A stretch of 47,493 bases of DNA from Parablautia muri (GCF_009917485.1 NZ_QZDT01000032.1:1-47493); one strand, 5' to 3'. Shown: positions 7,711 through 16,374, counted from the first letter of the stretch. Notes: generated by a model not told the origin, from the sequence alone. Made by a program: numbers and translations.

Positions 7711-9099
7711 TTAAAAATATCCATATTTGCGCCTGAGAAAATAATGACTCAAATAGTTTCCTTGTGCAGTAACCTCAGCCTCATATCTTTCTATACACCA
7801 ATCCATCTTAAAATTTCTGTTGTTATCATGGAGTCGAATGTCCATTTCTATCAGATCCATAGCCCGCAAATTCATATCCTCATCTCCAATTAGTAGAATC
7901 ATACTGGCAAGGTATTGTCCATAGTTCCAACCATATGCACTTTGACTACTGTAAAGACTTCCATCAAGTACTCGATTTACCGACATAGTATGGTCTGATT
8001 TTCTGACTGGTACGGTTCCGCCTGCATAAATTGTACGCATATCACCTACAGTCTCAAGAAAAGCACAGGCATACAAAATGCTTTCCGCTACGGGATTCTT
8101 AAATTCTGCTTTTAACTGAACCACCTGCAACAGCTCTGCTGCCGCTGCAGCCTGCGCCCTTAAATCTCCATCTGCCAGAGCGCAGGCCACATTATCTGCA
8201 AAACGAAGTTCAAATAATGTTTCTGCCACAGCTCTTACATTCTCAAGATCAGAATCCATTCCTTTCGCTACGTATTCTAATTGACAGGAAAGAAACGAAT
8301 CATCTCTGTAATTACCTAAATACCCCATCTTATCAAAAAGATAGGAAAGAAATACATCTGTGTCTTCTCTGTAATTTCGGTCTTTACTGCCGGTATTTTC
8401 TATTGGTCGGTGAGAAATATATTCTCCCAAGGATATTTTAGCCGGACTGATAGATTGCAGATCTACCTGTGCCAGAAATAAAACATCACTCCCAATAAGC
8501 CCATATACCCAATCCGCTGGATTAGACAACGGAACTTCCTCCCATTCACCTTTTACATTTTGTATAAGAGGAAGCTCCATTCCCGCCAACTGTTCCATAA
8601 TACTGCTCCACTGCGCTAAGGGGGAAGCTGCCCGCAATACCTGTATCTCATCCATTTGCCTAACGATTTCTCTTTCCTTTCCGTAAATTCCGGTATCCTC
8701 TACATAACAAATTGCCTGATTCCGCATGGATGCTCCAAGATCTGCTGCCGCTGTTTCAAAAGAAGGAATTGTTATCTCCTCCAAAGTTAAATTCCCCCAT
8801 GGCGCATTCTTTTTTCCTAAAACTTCTTTCGTATTTTGCTCAATAAAATACCAAAGCCTCTCCTCCACATTATCAATATTCGGATGTTTTTCTAAGTACG
8901 ATGCATCAACATAAATGAGGTCATATCTTTCCAAAAGTCCAATATGGAACTCTGATAAAACAGCATTCATACCTGTATCAACAGCACATTCATATCGAAC
9001 CTTTACTCCATTTCTAATAGCATTTCCGGTAAGCAACAGTACAAATCCCGTAAGCAGCGAAAGAGACAAGGCAAGAAATATTGTCAAATACCCTTTCAT
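7711..9099 (-). CDS. DUF5702-type surface protein of the Tad locus
   Basis: A 462-residue protein with one N-terminal hydrophobic segment (about residues 4-27) and a large predicted extracellular part. Its opening MKGYLTIFLALSLSLL and the following region resemble DUF5702 proteins, which occupy the TadG-like position in clostridial Tad loci. Unlike the TadE-like neighbours it lacks the glutamate five residues after the glycine, so it may be anchored rather than processed. Its ATG shares one base with the pilin stop codon (TAATG) and has no separate ribosome-binding site, pointing to translational coupling with the pilin. The molecular role is unknown. Confidence 0.75.
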   Translation of the reverse strand: MKGYLTIFLALSLSLLTGFVLLLTGNAIRNGVKVRYECAVDTGMNAVLSEFHIGLLERYDLIYVDASYLEKHPNIDNVEERLWYFIEQNTKEVLGKKNAPWGNLTLEEITIPSFETAAADLGASMRNQAICYVEDTGIYGKEREIVRQMDEIQVLRAASPLAQWSSIMEQLAGMELPLIQNVKGEWEEVPLSNPADWVYGLIGSDVLFLAQVDLQSISPAKISLGEYISHRPIENTGSKDRNYREDTDVFLSYLFDKMGYLGNYRDDSFLSCQLEYVAKGMDSDLENVRAVAETLFELRFADNVACALADGDLRAQAAAAAELLQVVQLKAEFKNPVAESILYACAFLETVGDMRTIYAGGTVPVRKSDHTMSVNRVLDGSLYSSQSAYGWNYGQYLASMILLIGDEDMNLRAMDLIEMDIRLHDNNRNFKMDWCIERYEAEVTAQGNYLSHYFLRRKYGYF

Positions 9100-9284
9100 T
9101 AGGACAAAATAGCCGCACTATCTACCGAAATTTTTTGAAAAATCGTAGCAGCAAGCTCTTGAATCTGCGTTTTAAATATTAGTACCAAACCAATTAAAAC
9201 CACGATAATCAATATCATTTCTACCGTTCCCATACCTGAGTTGTCTTTCCAAATTTCCAGTAATTTGTTTGATTTTCTTTTCAT
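9099..9284 (-). CDS. Flp1-type type IVb pilin
   Basis: A 61-residue prepilin, the likely major subunit of the pilus. A basic leader ends at DNSG, followed by MGTVEMILIIVVLIG: cleavage after the glycine would leave a mature protein with Glu at position 5 and one hydrophobic assembly helix. The small size is typical of Flp pilins. The ATG at 9284 follows ATGGAGGAATTAAG, an excellent ribosome-binding site that again has the ATGGAGG form seen in the dispersed leader elements. It lies between the TadC-like gene and the DUF5702 gene. Confidence 0.92.
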   Translation of the reverse strand: MKRKSNKLLEIWKDNSGMGTVEMILIIVVLIGLVLIFKTQIQELAATIFQKISVDSAAILS

Positions 9285-9338
9285 CTTAATTCCTCCATCT
9301 TTCTAATAAGCCACAAAATTCGTCCTCATTTTTATTTC

Positions 9339-10724
9339 TCAAATACTTCCAAATCCCATATAAGCAGGCAATAACACCAACAACATAACCACCACCAGCA
9401 TCAGCATCATAGGCAAAAGCAATTTGGTGCCTGCCTCATCCCCTGCTTTTTTTGCCAGATTCTTTCGCTCCTCCTGTGCATCATCAGCCTCCTTTGCCAG
9501 CATCATAAGAAGTTGATCATTCCCTTGCTTTAAGTGTACAGCTAACAAAAAACTTAACCTGCGATATCTCATTTCGCCACACCGTTTCCCAAAATCCTGA
9601 TAAACTTGTTCTTCCATCACGCCATTTTCTAATTGGTGGCAGGAAATCTGCATTTCCTCAAGCAAATACCACTGTTCTTTTTCCCTATTTCCCTGCAAAA
9701 TTCCCTGCGCTTGCCATTTTGCATAATCTCCCGTCATTCTAAGAAAGGCATTTTTAACAGTAAGACCAGCTGACAGATACAAGCGAAGCTTACTTACAAA
9801 TTCTGAATAATCTAGAGCTAACTGATACTTTCTTTTTTTACAGCTTTTTTGCAAATCACTTTCCATGCCACTACCAATTAGAAGGCTTCCAAGAAAAAAC
9901 AGGGTAAATATAAAGATACTATTATCTTGTTTTATCTTTTTCCACTTAATTCCTTTCCCCATTAGATAGTCTGGCAATATGATTTGTTTTTGGCTTCTTG
10001 CCTCTAAATCTGTCTGCAGAATCTCTCCTTCTAATGCTCTAAAAAAGATTTCTTCCTCGTCCAATGTTTCCGGAAGCAGTAATATTTCATATGTAAAACT
10101 GGTTCTCTCCTGTCCTCCTGTAACCGTTACCACCAAACTGACTTTTTCTCCTTCTTTACCTACACCCTTCCGATTTACCTTTCCGCCTGCACTTATTCTT
10201 TCGCTGTTGCTGCTGTTCCAAGTAAGGTTATAAGGATATCCTGGCATAGTGGATATTAAATTTAAATCACCAGCTACGTGATCAAGGTCCATATTTTCAT
10301 TCCTGATTGTTTCAGGCAAAGCATGATAGAGTTCTTCTTTTAGATAGACCTCCTCAGCATTTGTCAGTTCTCTTTCCTTCACCAAAAAAGGAATTTCTCT
10401 ATCCCAATTTTCTGTCACTGCACGCAATGTAACTTGATAATCCCCCACACCCTTCTCATTTCTGATAAGTTGCGCCCCTTCTGCCAATTTCCCTTCTATC
10501 CGGCTGCACAAATGAAGACAGATGGCAGACACAATCCCTATAACCAGAAACGTAATTATAAATGTTAATTTACGGATCTGGAAATTATCATACAGTCTTT
10601 CGCCATTTTCCATAGGATAAAGCTGTAATAACGTTTTATATATTTTAGAGTCATATTTTTTACCTGAAATATGCTTAATCTTCCTATAAACCCATGTAAC
10701 TAAAGGGAAAAACGGATTTTTCAT
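9339..10724 (-). CDS. TadC-like pilus assembly membrane protein with an Ig-like insert
   Basis: A 461-residue protein. The C-terminal half (about 270-461) looks like a T2SF inner-membrane platform domain: a hydrophobic segment, the helical core DYSEFVSKLRLYLSAGLTV, and a final pair of helices around LLLPMMLMLVVVMLLVLL. The N-terminal half is unusual. After a first transmembrane helix (about 52-70) comes a roughly 170-residue non-membrane region whose later part (AGDLNLISTMPG, LTWNSSNSERIS, GKVNRKG, VSLVVTVTGG) reads like a bacterial Ig-like (aBig-type) domain. With TadB it would form the membrane platform for the CpaF motor. The ATG at 10724 follows AGAGGT, 12 bp after tadB. Confidence 0.8.
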   Translation of the reverse strand: MKNPFFPLVTWVYRKIKHISGKKYDSKIYKTLLQLYPMENGERLYDNFQIRKLTFIITFLVIGIVSAICLHLCSRIEGKLAEGAQLIRNEKGVGDYQVTLRAVTENWDREIPFLVKERELTNAEEVYLKEELYHALPETIRNENMDLDHVAGDLNLISTMPGYPYNLTWNSSNSERISAGGKVNRKGVGKEGEKVSLVVTVTGGQERTSFTYEILLLPETLDEEEIFFRALEGEILQTDLEARSQKQIILPDYLMGKGIKWKKIKQDNSIFIFTLFFLGSLLIGSGMESDLQKSCKKRKYQLALDYSEFVSKLRLYLSAGLTVKNAFLRMTGDYAKWQAQGILQGNREKEQWYLLEEMQISCHQLENGVMEEQVYQDFGKRCGEMRYRRLSFLLAVHLKQGNDQLLMMLAKEADDAQEERKNLAKKAGDEAGTKLLLPMMLMLVVVMLLVLLPAYMGFGSI

Positions 10725-10736
10725 GGAATACCTCTT

Positions 10737-11504
10737 TTAAATTTCTACGGAAATCATATGAACAGAAAGGGCATAAGCTCCTAAATAGACCGAAAGGCAA
10801 ACACTCATAACTAGAATACCTGACAAGGAATGATACATTCCTCTAAAATAGCCTGGGGATGTGATACTGATATATAGTAATATCAAAAATGGCATGACAT
10901 TCATAATTTTCTGTTCCAGTCTTCTGGCACTTAATAAGACTGCAATTTCCTTTTCTGTCTCTATCTTGTGAATAATAATATCTGCTGTTTTTTCCATTAC
11001 AGAAGCTAAGTTTCCGCTGCTTTTTTGGGAAATTTCATAAACCTGTGCAAACTCAATTATTTCTGTAATTTGAAGCTCACTGCCTATTTTCTGCCATAGT
11101 TTAGAAAAGGCAATGTTATTTTCTCTCCCAGACTTTAACAAATTTATTATTCTGCAAACAGTGCTATCCCTGCCAAATAAAGCTCTCATGTCCTGATAGC
11201 TAGAAAGAAATGCATTTTCTGCGGAATATCCTGCCTTTTGTCCTGTTGCTGCTAACAACATCAGCTCCTTAAATTGTTCTCTTGCCTGTTCTTTTTTCTT
11301 TTGAAAAAGTATTCTTTTTTCTAATTGGTAATACCAATACCCCACGCCGGAAAGAGGGATAATAGCCCATATAGATTGATAAAAAAAGTAATCAAGAAAC
11401 AAAACAATAAAAAAGCTTTTCATAATAAGCCACCTTTTTTCTCTCACTGTAACTGGCAATAATTCATAATGGCTGCTATCCTGCCCTTTTAAATTTGTCC
11501 ACAT
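10737..11504 (-). CDS. TadB-like type II/IV secretion platform protein
   Basis: A 255-residue membrane protein with one T2SF domain. Two N-terminal hydrophobic segments (about 28-55) and two C-terminal ones (about 200-245) flank a helical cytoplasmic core (KELMLLAATGQKAGYSAENAF). It partners TadC to form the platform on which the CpaF ATPase acts. The ATG at 11504 is supported by AGGAGAG eight bases upstream, and the N-terminal YELLPVTVREK stretch is retained in relatives as I recall them. An alternative ATG at 11423 with AAGGTGG is possible. It overlaps the end of cpaF by 29 bp. Confidence 0.87.
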   Translation of the reverse strand: MWTNLKGQDSSHYELLPVTVREKRWLIMKSFFIVLFLDYFFYQSIWAIIPLSGVGYWYYQLEKRILFQKKKEQAREQFKELMLLAATGQKAGYSAENAFLSSYQDMRALFGRDSTVCRIINLLKSGRENNIAFSKLWQKIGSELQITEIIEFAQVYEISQKSSGNLASVMEKTADIIIHKIETEKEIAVLLSARRLEQKIMNVMPFLILLYISITSPGYFRGMYHSLSGILVMSVCLSVYLGAYALSVHMISVEI

Positions 11505-12681
11505 TTTGAATCTCTCCTACCTTTTTCAGACAACCTTCTATTTTTCCATTTTTTTGTATACCATTTTGTTCAAACCGATAAATAGTCTGCATTTTTACTT
11601 CTCCCTCCAAAAACGCTACAGGTTCGGCAACTTCCAGTACATGCCTGCTTCCATCTCTGAGTCTCCCTAAATGAACCATGAAATCAAAACCAGATACTAT
11701 TTGCTTTCGTATGGCAGAAAGAGGCATTTCCATTCCCATTAAAACCATTGTCTCTAAACGGCTCGCAACATCCCGAACGCTGTTTGCGTGAACTGTTGTC
11801 ATTGCACTGTGTCCCACATTGATGCTCTGAAGCATATCCACTGCTTCTTTCCCCCGTACTTCGCCCACAATTATTCTATCCGGCCGCATCCGCAGAGATG
11901 CTTTAATCAAGTCTCTTATGGTAATCTCCTTACATCCCTCCACATTGGCATTACGTGTTTCAAGACTTACCAGATTGGGGATGTTTCTAATCTGCAACTC
12001 CGCAGAATCTTCAATTGTAACCACCCGTTCGGTTTCCGGAATAAACTGTGATAAAACATTTAAAAAAGTTGTTTTTCCGGACCCTGTCCCTCCACTTACT
12101 AATATATTGCAGCCTGCCTGAACCATTTTCTCAAGCTCATCCCGGCACTCTACTGACAAAGATCCCATGGTAAGAAGCTGTTCCATGGTAATAGGATTAG
12201 GCGGAAACCGTCTGATGGTTAAAATTGGCCCATTGATTGCAACCGGGTCTAATACAACATTCACTCTTGCCCCATCGGGAAGCCTGGCATCCACAATCGG
12301 AGAGGCCTCATTCACAACGCGATTACAACCTGCCGTAATCTGCCAGATCACATGCCTTAGCTTTTCCCTGGAATCAAAGCAGATGGCAAGTTTTTCAAGC
12401 TTTCCACTTTGCTCTATAAAAATTCCTTCGGTTCCATTGACCATAATTTCCGTAATCAAAGGATTTTCAATCAATTCCTGCAAAATTCCCAGTTGCCTGA
12501 CAGAATGAAAAATTTCCTTTCGAATTCGTTCCCTCACTGTAATCTCTAAATGCCGTTTCTTACCCTCTTGCGTAATGTATCCATCTATCAATTCCCTGAT
12601 TTCATCTTCTGTCATCTGTTTGGAAAGATCCAGCTTTCCCATAATTAATTCCTGTAAGTCTGCATACTCCTTATAATTCAT
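11476..12681 (-). CDS. cpaF: CpaF/TadA family pilus assembly ATPase
   Basis: A 401-residue hexameric secretion ATPase that powers pilin assembly from the cytoplasmic face. The N-terminal domain (about 1-150) is the CpaF-type helical region ending in VDARLPDGARV. Walker A is GGTGSGKT (197-204). The Asp-box and Walker B follow at about 222 (TIEDSAELQI) and 268 (RIIVGEVRG), then the HANSVRD loop. All motor motifs are intact. The ATG at 12681 follows AAGGAATCAG and overlaps the upstream CpaE-like gene by 11 bp. This is the only intact motor ATPase seen in the locus, so it should drive assembly. Confidence 0.95.
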   Translation of the reverse strand: MNYKEYADLQELIMGKLDLSKQMTEDEIRELIDGYITQEGKKRHLEITVRERIRKEIFHSVRQLGILQELIENPLITEIMVNGTEGIFIEQSGKLEKLAICFDSREKLRHVIWQITAGCNRVVNEASPIVDARLPDGARVNVVLDPVAINGPILTIRRFPPNPITMEQLLTMGSLSVECRDELEKMVQAGCNILVSGGTGSGKTTFLNVLSQFIPETERVVTIEDSAELQIRNIPNLVSLETRNANVEGCKEITIRDLIKASLRMRPDRIIVGEVRGKEAVDMLQSINVGHSAMTTVHANSVRDVASRLETMVLMGMEMPLSAIRKQIVSGFDFMVHLGRLRDGSRHVLEVAEPVAFLEGEVKMQTIYRFEQNGIQKNGKIEGCLKKVGEIQNVDKFKRAG

Positions 12682-13693
12682 CTGATTCCTTTCTAAACAA
12701 GTCCGGAAAAATATTTGCTTTTATATAACCGGCCAACTCTCCATAGGTTAATTCCTCAAACCGTAACGGAAGCTGTTTAAAAATCGGTAATTTCCACTTA
12801 GAAGCTTTCGCCGCAACATCACCGTAATCCAGGCTTTCTAAAGCTTTTTCATATTGCTCCAACTTCGCCATGGCAATCCAATCTTCACGGGAAATCGTGT
12901 ATATATGGTTGCAGCCCCTTAAAACATCCCACAAATCCATCATTCCATCTGTAAGATCTAATATTAAAAACTCATATTCAGAGGTTTTTTCTATTTCCTG
13001 AAATAGATCTAGCCATTGTTCCCCCCTGATTCCTGCTAAGCTCTGATGGATCTCCGTAGGCGGAATAAAATCCAGTCCGTTTACCGTTTCCACCATGCTT
13101 TCCATTCTGTAAGCCAGCTTTTCACGAGAACAGGTAAAATAATACATCAGATCTGAAATATCACTATTAAAACTCCTGCTCAGCATCCGACCTAATCCGG
13201 AATAGATTTCAAAGTTTAAATAAAGCGTTTTGTAATTTCTTGCAAGCATCTGTCCAAGGGTTAATGAGAATGTGGTCTGTAAACATCTTCCTATAGGTGT
13301 GTATATACCGATTATCTTCATTTTATTAAGTCCAACTCGTAAGGCTGCCGGTACATTTTCTGACTGATTGGTATAATATTCCACTACTTCATGAAGAATG
13401 TTTTCACATGATTGGTATTTGTTGATGTGATGTAAGGCTTTATTTAGATTTTCTCCGCTTTCGCTGAGAATGATGATGTGTGGAATTTTTAAAGATTCCA
13501 CTTCTTTTGAATATACGTTTTCTGAGACGAGAAGACATTCAATGTCTTTTACTTTGGTACAAGAGAACAATTTACTTCCGTCTGTAAAAATATAAATTTC
13601 AAAGGGAAGATTTGTTTTTTCACTCATAAACTCCATCAACCGATATGCATAACTCTCCTCGCCGTCAAAAATCGCAAGGATTCTTTTGTCCAA
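12671..13693 (-). CDS. CpaE/TadZ-like protein with a degenerate P-loop
   Basis: A 340-residue protein, first in the Tad operon. Residues 1 to about 110 have a receiver-like alternation of strands and helices. Residues about 124-330 resemble a MinD/CpaE ATPase fold, a family that positions the Tad machine at its site. The expected GKGGVGKTT P-loop is replaced by YTPIGRCLQTTF, so the Walker lysine is missing, while later regions such as EFLILDLTDGMMDL keep the fold. ATP hydrolysis is therefore doubtful. The start is a TTG at 13693, supported by GGGGGG upstream; no in-frame ATG fits. Position before cpaF and the fold support the call. Confidence 0.75.
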   Translation of the reverse strand: MDKRILAIFDGEESYAYRLMEFMSEKTNLPFEIYIFTDGSKLFSCTKVKDIECLLVSENVYSKEVESLKIPHIIILSESGENLNKALHHINKYQSCENILHEVVEYYTNQSENVPAALRVGLNKMKIIGIYTPIGRCLQTTFSLTLGQMLARNYKTLYLNFEIYSGLGRMLSRSFNSDISDLMYYFTCSREKLAYRMESMVETVNGLDFIPPTEIHQSLAGIRGEQWLDLFQEIEKTSEYEFLILDLTDGMMDLWDVLRGCNHIYTISREDWIAMAKLEQYEKALESLDYGDVAAKASKWKLPIFKQLPLRFEELTYGELAGYIKANIFPDLFRKESDEL

Positions 13694-13789
13694 AGACTAC
13701 CCCCCTTCTTTTTCTACTGTAATTAAAATTTTCATTGATTTTCGGAAAGAAACTTATTCCAAAATGAATTAAGAAATAATTGATTTGTA

Positions 13790-13844
13790 AAGAACGTTCT
13801 TGATTTATAAATCGAATTATAAAGAATATGTAGAAAATTGTCTA
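13790..13844 (-). promoter_or_regulatory. promoter of the Tad operon with two palindromes at the start site
   Basis: On the minus strand: -35 TAGACA (13839-13844), a 17-bp spacer and -10 TATAAT (13816-13821). Two perfect 12-bp palindromes follow at the expected start: GATTTATAAATC (13802-13813) and AAGAACGTTCTT (13790-13801). They abut each other and could be a repressor site. The leader to the TTG start is about 115 nt. The rest of the 13694-13978 gap is AT-rich with nothing else recognisable. Confidence 0.65.
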
Positions 13845-13978
13845 GTGGCAAATTTAAATTTTTTTATTTTTGGCATTTTTTACAATAACACAGACAAAAT
13901 TCTCTTAAAAGGTACCTAAAACCCTTGAAAATACGGAAAACTTGCCTGTCAAAGCAAATCTCTTTCCATCCCGAAACC

Positions 13979-14251
13979 TTATAAAAGCATGTAGAAATTT
14001 ATCCCATAAAGCATAGCCAGTCCTGGAAATCCTAAAATTCCTGTCGTAAGGAAAGTAATCGGATTATAACCAATTCCCATTCCTGGCATGATATCTCCAA
14101 GAAAGGTATTCAGAAAATAAATTGACATCATTCCCAGTACGCCGCGCAGCATAAAATTAATCATCCATTCTGCACGACTTTTGACGGCTCCAATTAAAAG
14201 CACCACTGCTAATATTCCAACTATCAAAAAAATACCTGCATTCGTATCCAT
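13979..14251 (-). CDS. bofA: BofA-like sigma-K processing inhibitor family protein
   Basis: A 90-residue protein of two or three hydrophobic segments with a BofA-type C-terminal half (GIGYNPITFLTTGILGFPGLAMLYGI). In Bacillus, BofA sits in the outer forespore membrane and holds the SpoIVFB protease inactive until late sporulation. The frame extends upstream to 14419, but GAGGAGGG just before the ATG at 14251 and the family length fix the start. The neighbour on the opposite strand is a DUF2508 (YaaL-type) gene, and yaaL-bofA adjacency is known in Bacillus. Its presence suggests, but does not prove, that the organism can sporulate. Confidence 0.85.
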   Translation of the reverse strand: MDTNAGIFLIVGILAVVLLIGAVKSRAEWMINFMLRGVLGMMSIYFLNTFLGDIMPGMGIGYNPITFLTTGILGFPGLAMLYGINFYMLL

Positions 14252-14393
14252 CAGCGGCCCTCCTCTTTTCAATTCAATATATGTCCAAATTTTCAAACCT
14301 ATACCGGAATAAAAGAAAAAATATTTGCTTATACTCATAGCATATAGGCAATTATTGGATAATTTCGGAATAATATGTAAAGAGTCCATAGAC

Positions 14394-14425
14394 ACAAATT
14401 TGCGGGCTATTGGAAACATGGAGGG
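14394..14425 (+). repeat. dispersed leader element, half copy E (before DUF2508)
   Basis: Plus strand ACAAATTTGCGGG, then TTGGAAACATGGAGGG, leading directly to the ATG at 14431. It corresponds to the downstream half of copies A-C (CAAATTTG, GG, TGGMAR, ATGGRGG). The upstream palindrome is absent. Confidence 0.6.
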
Positions 14426-14430
14426 TTAAG

Positions 14431-14733
14431 ATGAAGATGTATTTCAGCCGGATTTCCCAGGAAAATCATACTCTTTCGGAAAAAGAAATTGAACGCAATG
14501 CACTGCTTTCAGATTTGAAAAAGACAATAAAAGCGCTGGAAACAGCCTACGCCGGTTTTGATAATGTGACCGAGCCTGATTTGATTGACTGCTATATTTA
14601 TGAGGTTAATTCTGTCCTAAAACGTTATCGGTTTTTAATGAAACAGGCAGCGGCTTTAAGCCTGCTGCCTGAAGAAGATCCACGTCCTACACCCTTAAAC
14701 ACGGAAGCCCCTGTTACTTCCTTGATCGGCTAA
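14431..14733 (+). CDS. DUF2508 (YaaL-like) protein
   Basis: A 100-residue soluble helical protein matching DUF2508: LLSDLKKTIKALETAYAGFDNVTEPDLIDCYIYEVNS is the family core (given here as the region at residues 23-59). Its function is unknown; in Bacillus the homologue yaaL lies between recR and bofA. Here it is divergent from bofA with a 179-bp gap. The ATG at 14431 follows GGAGGG and is preferred over a TTG 21 bp upstream. Its last 39 bp overlap the end of fliS on the opposite strand, so the two genes are convergent and share C-terminal coding sequence. Confidence 0.75.
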   Translation: MKMYFSRISQENHTLSEKEIERNALLSDLKKTIKALETAYAGFDNVTEPDLIDCYIYEVNSVLKRYRFLMKQAAALSLLPEEDPRPTPLNTEAPVTSLIG

Positions 14734-15171
14734 GCTTTCCGTTAAGCTATTTTTCCCATAGGTAAGTCCGGCATAAACTGTCTGCGTATTAGCCATTACC
14801 GGCCCGGACACATCCTGTTCGCTTAGCTTTTCATAAGCATCATGAAGTTTATTCATGACCATTTTTACATGCTGTAATTCTTCCACGGAATTACGGATAT
14901 CGGCTTTTGCCAATTCCCTGTTGGCATAGAGATAAAGCTGCAATAAGTTCATAGCCGGTTCATATTCAAAATGCAGGGATGCCATAAGCTCCCTAAGGCA
15001 TCCTTCTGCTTTTCTTATACCACTGCGAAATCCGCTTCGATCCCCATTACCATGGGCCTTTTCAGCATCTTCAATATAAACAAGAAGCATTTCGTAAAGT
15101 ATAACCACCAGCTGCGTTTTATTTGCCTGTGTAATTTTAAGTGTATATTGCTGCTTTAATTCCTTCGTCAT
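14695..15171 (-). CDS. fliS: flagellar export chaperone FliS
   Basis: A 158-residue helical protein of the FliS family. FliS binds the C-terminal helices of flagellin in the cytoplasm and prevents premature polymerisation before export. Family features are the N-terminal YTLKITQANKTQLVVILYEMLL and the following four-helix pattern. It is slightly longer than typical FliS (about 130 residues) because of a polar C-terminal tail, part of which overlaps the convergent DUF2508 gene. It lies 87 bp downstream of the flagellin gene, the expected pairing of chaperone and client. Confidence 0.85.
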   Translation of the reverse strand: MTKELKQQYTLKITQANKTQLVVILYEMLLVYIEDAEKAHGNGDRSGFRSGIRKAEGCLRELMASLHFEYEPAMNLLQLYLYANRELAKADIRNSVEELQHVKMVMNKLHDAYEKLSEQDVSGPVMANTQTVYAGLTYGKNSLTESLADQGSNRGFRV

Positions 15172-15258
15172 AACTTATAACCTTTCCAATAAAGCTTCTC
15201 ACTTATTTTATAGTGCCACTAAAATATTTTTGCAACTCTGTATTCCCAATTACCTGCT

Positions 15259-16374
15259 TTACTGTAATAACTGTAATACCTGAGAAGGTCTTTCATTTGC
15301 CTGGGCTAACATAGAGGTACTTGCCTGAGCTAATACCTGTAATGTGGTATACTCCGTCATCTCCTCCGCCATATCTGCATCCATAATACGGGAATAAGCG
15401 CCTGTCATATTTTCATTGGTAATATCCAGCGTATTAATTGTATGCTCTAAGCGGTTTTGATAAGCACCGAGGCGTCCTCGCACAGAAGACACAAAATGTA
15501 CCGCTCCTCCCATTCTCCTGAGTGCATCATCCGAATCCTCTTTTGTTGACAAGTCAATATGCTTAATACCCATATTTTCCAAAGACACTTCGGGAATAAT
15601 AATATCTAATTGCTGGCCTTCATTTGCCCCAATTTGCATATCCATAGAACCAAAACCTGTAATTTCCATATCCACTGATACTCGATTTCCACCAGCAGTT
15701 ACAGCATCTTCACTGACACGAAGCTTGAGCTCAAAATTCTGACTTCCCTTAATAGTCACAATATTACCATCTATCTGACTCACTTTGGCATCCGCCGGAA
15801 TATAAGGGCCGGTTCCATTAACATAGTCCGCCGTATCTACCGTACCATCTGCCTTAAATGTCACATCTAAATCCATATGATATTTTCCGCTTTTTAGTGT
15901 ATCACTATAATAGGTTACCTTTACATTCTCATTATCTGTATAGCCCTTCAAATCAAAAGAACCATCCAAAATTCTTTGTCCATTAAACTCAGTATCTCTG
16001 GAAATTCTGGTAATTTCCTCCTTTAACTGCTTCACTTCCACCTCAATCATCTCACGATCACCGCTTGTGAGCGATTCAGTGCTTGCTTTTACAGCAAGTT
16101 CATTGATTCTCTGAAGCATTTCATGAACCTCCGCTAATGCTCCATCTGCAATCTCAACCACAGATATACCATCACCTGCATTTTGTGTTGCCTGGGTAAC
16201 GCCTTCAATCTGTGCATTCATGCGTTTTGCCATAGCAAGACCGGATGGATTGTCCTTTGCATGTACTATCTTTAGACCGGAGGAGAGTCTTTCCAGTGAC
16301 TGCTGTAATCTGTTGTCATTTTTTGTCATTTGATTGGTGGCAATAACTGCCGATGCATTAAAATTGATTTTCAT
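15259..16374 (-). CDS. fliC: flagellin
   Basis: A 371-residue flagellin, the filament subunit. The conserved N-terminal D0/D1 region includes LQQSLERLSSGLKI and GLAMAKRMNAQIEG. The C-terminal D1/D0 region has SRIMDADMAEEMTEYT and ends in SQVLQLLQ. The middle 150-290 is a short variable domain, so the protein is of modest size. Export uses the flagellar type III apparatus with FliS as chaperone. A sigma-28-like promoter lies upstream at 16411-16436. Only flagellin, fliS and the DUF6240 gene are present here; the basal body and hook genes must lie elsewhere. Confidence 0.95.
   Translation of the reverse strand: MKINFNASAVIATNQMTKNDNRLQQSLERLSSGLKIVHAKDNPSGLAMAKRMNAQIEGVTQATQNAGDGISVVEIADGALAEVHEMLQRINELAVKASTESLTSGDREMIEVEVKQLKEEITRISRDTEFNGQRILDGSFDLKGYTDNENVKVTYYSDTLKSGKYHMDLDVTFKADGTVDTADYVNGTGPYIPADAKVSQIDGNIVTIKGSQNFELKLRVSEDAVTAGGNRVSVDMEITGFGSMDMQIGANEGQQLDIIIPEVSLENMGIKHIDLSTKEDSDDALRRMGGAVHFVSSVRGRLGAYQNRLEHTINTLDITNENMTGAYSRIMDADMAEEMTEYTTLQVLAQASTSMLAQANERPSQVLQLLQ

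Noticed and set aside
9979-10233. An 84-codon plus-strand frame opposite the Ig-like region of TadC
   Set aside because: Antisense shadow with no ribosome-binding site; the minus frame is continuous through the whole gene.
13790-13801. AAGAACGTTCTT as a LexA (SOS) box
   Set aside because: The Firmicute LexA box needs GAAC and GTTC separated by four bases; here the halves are directly joined.
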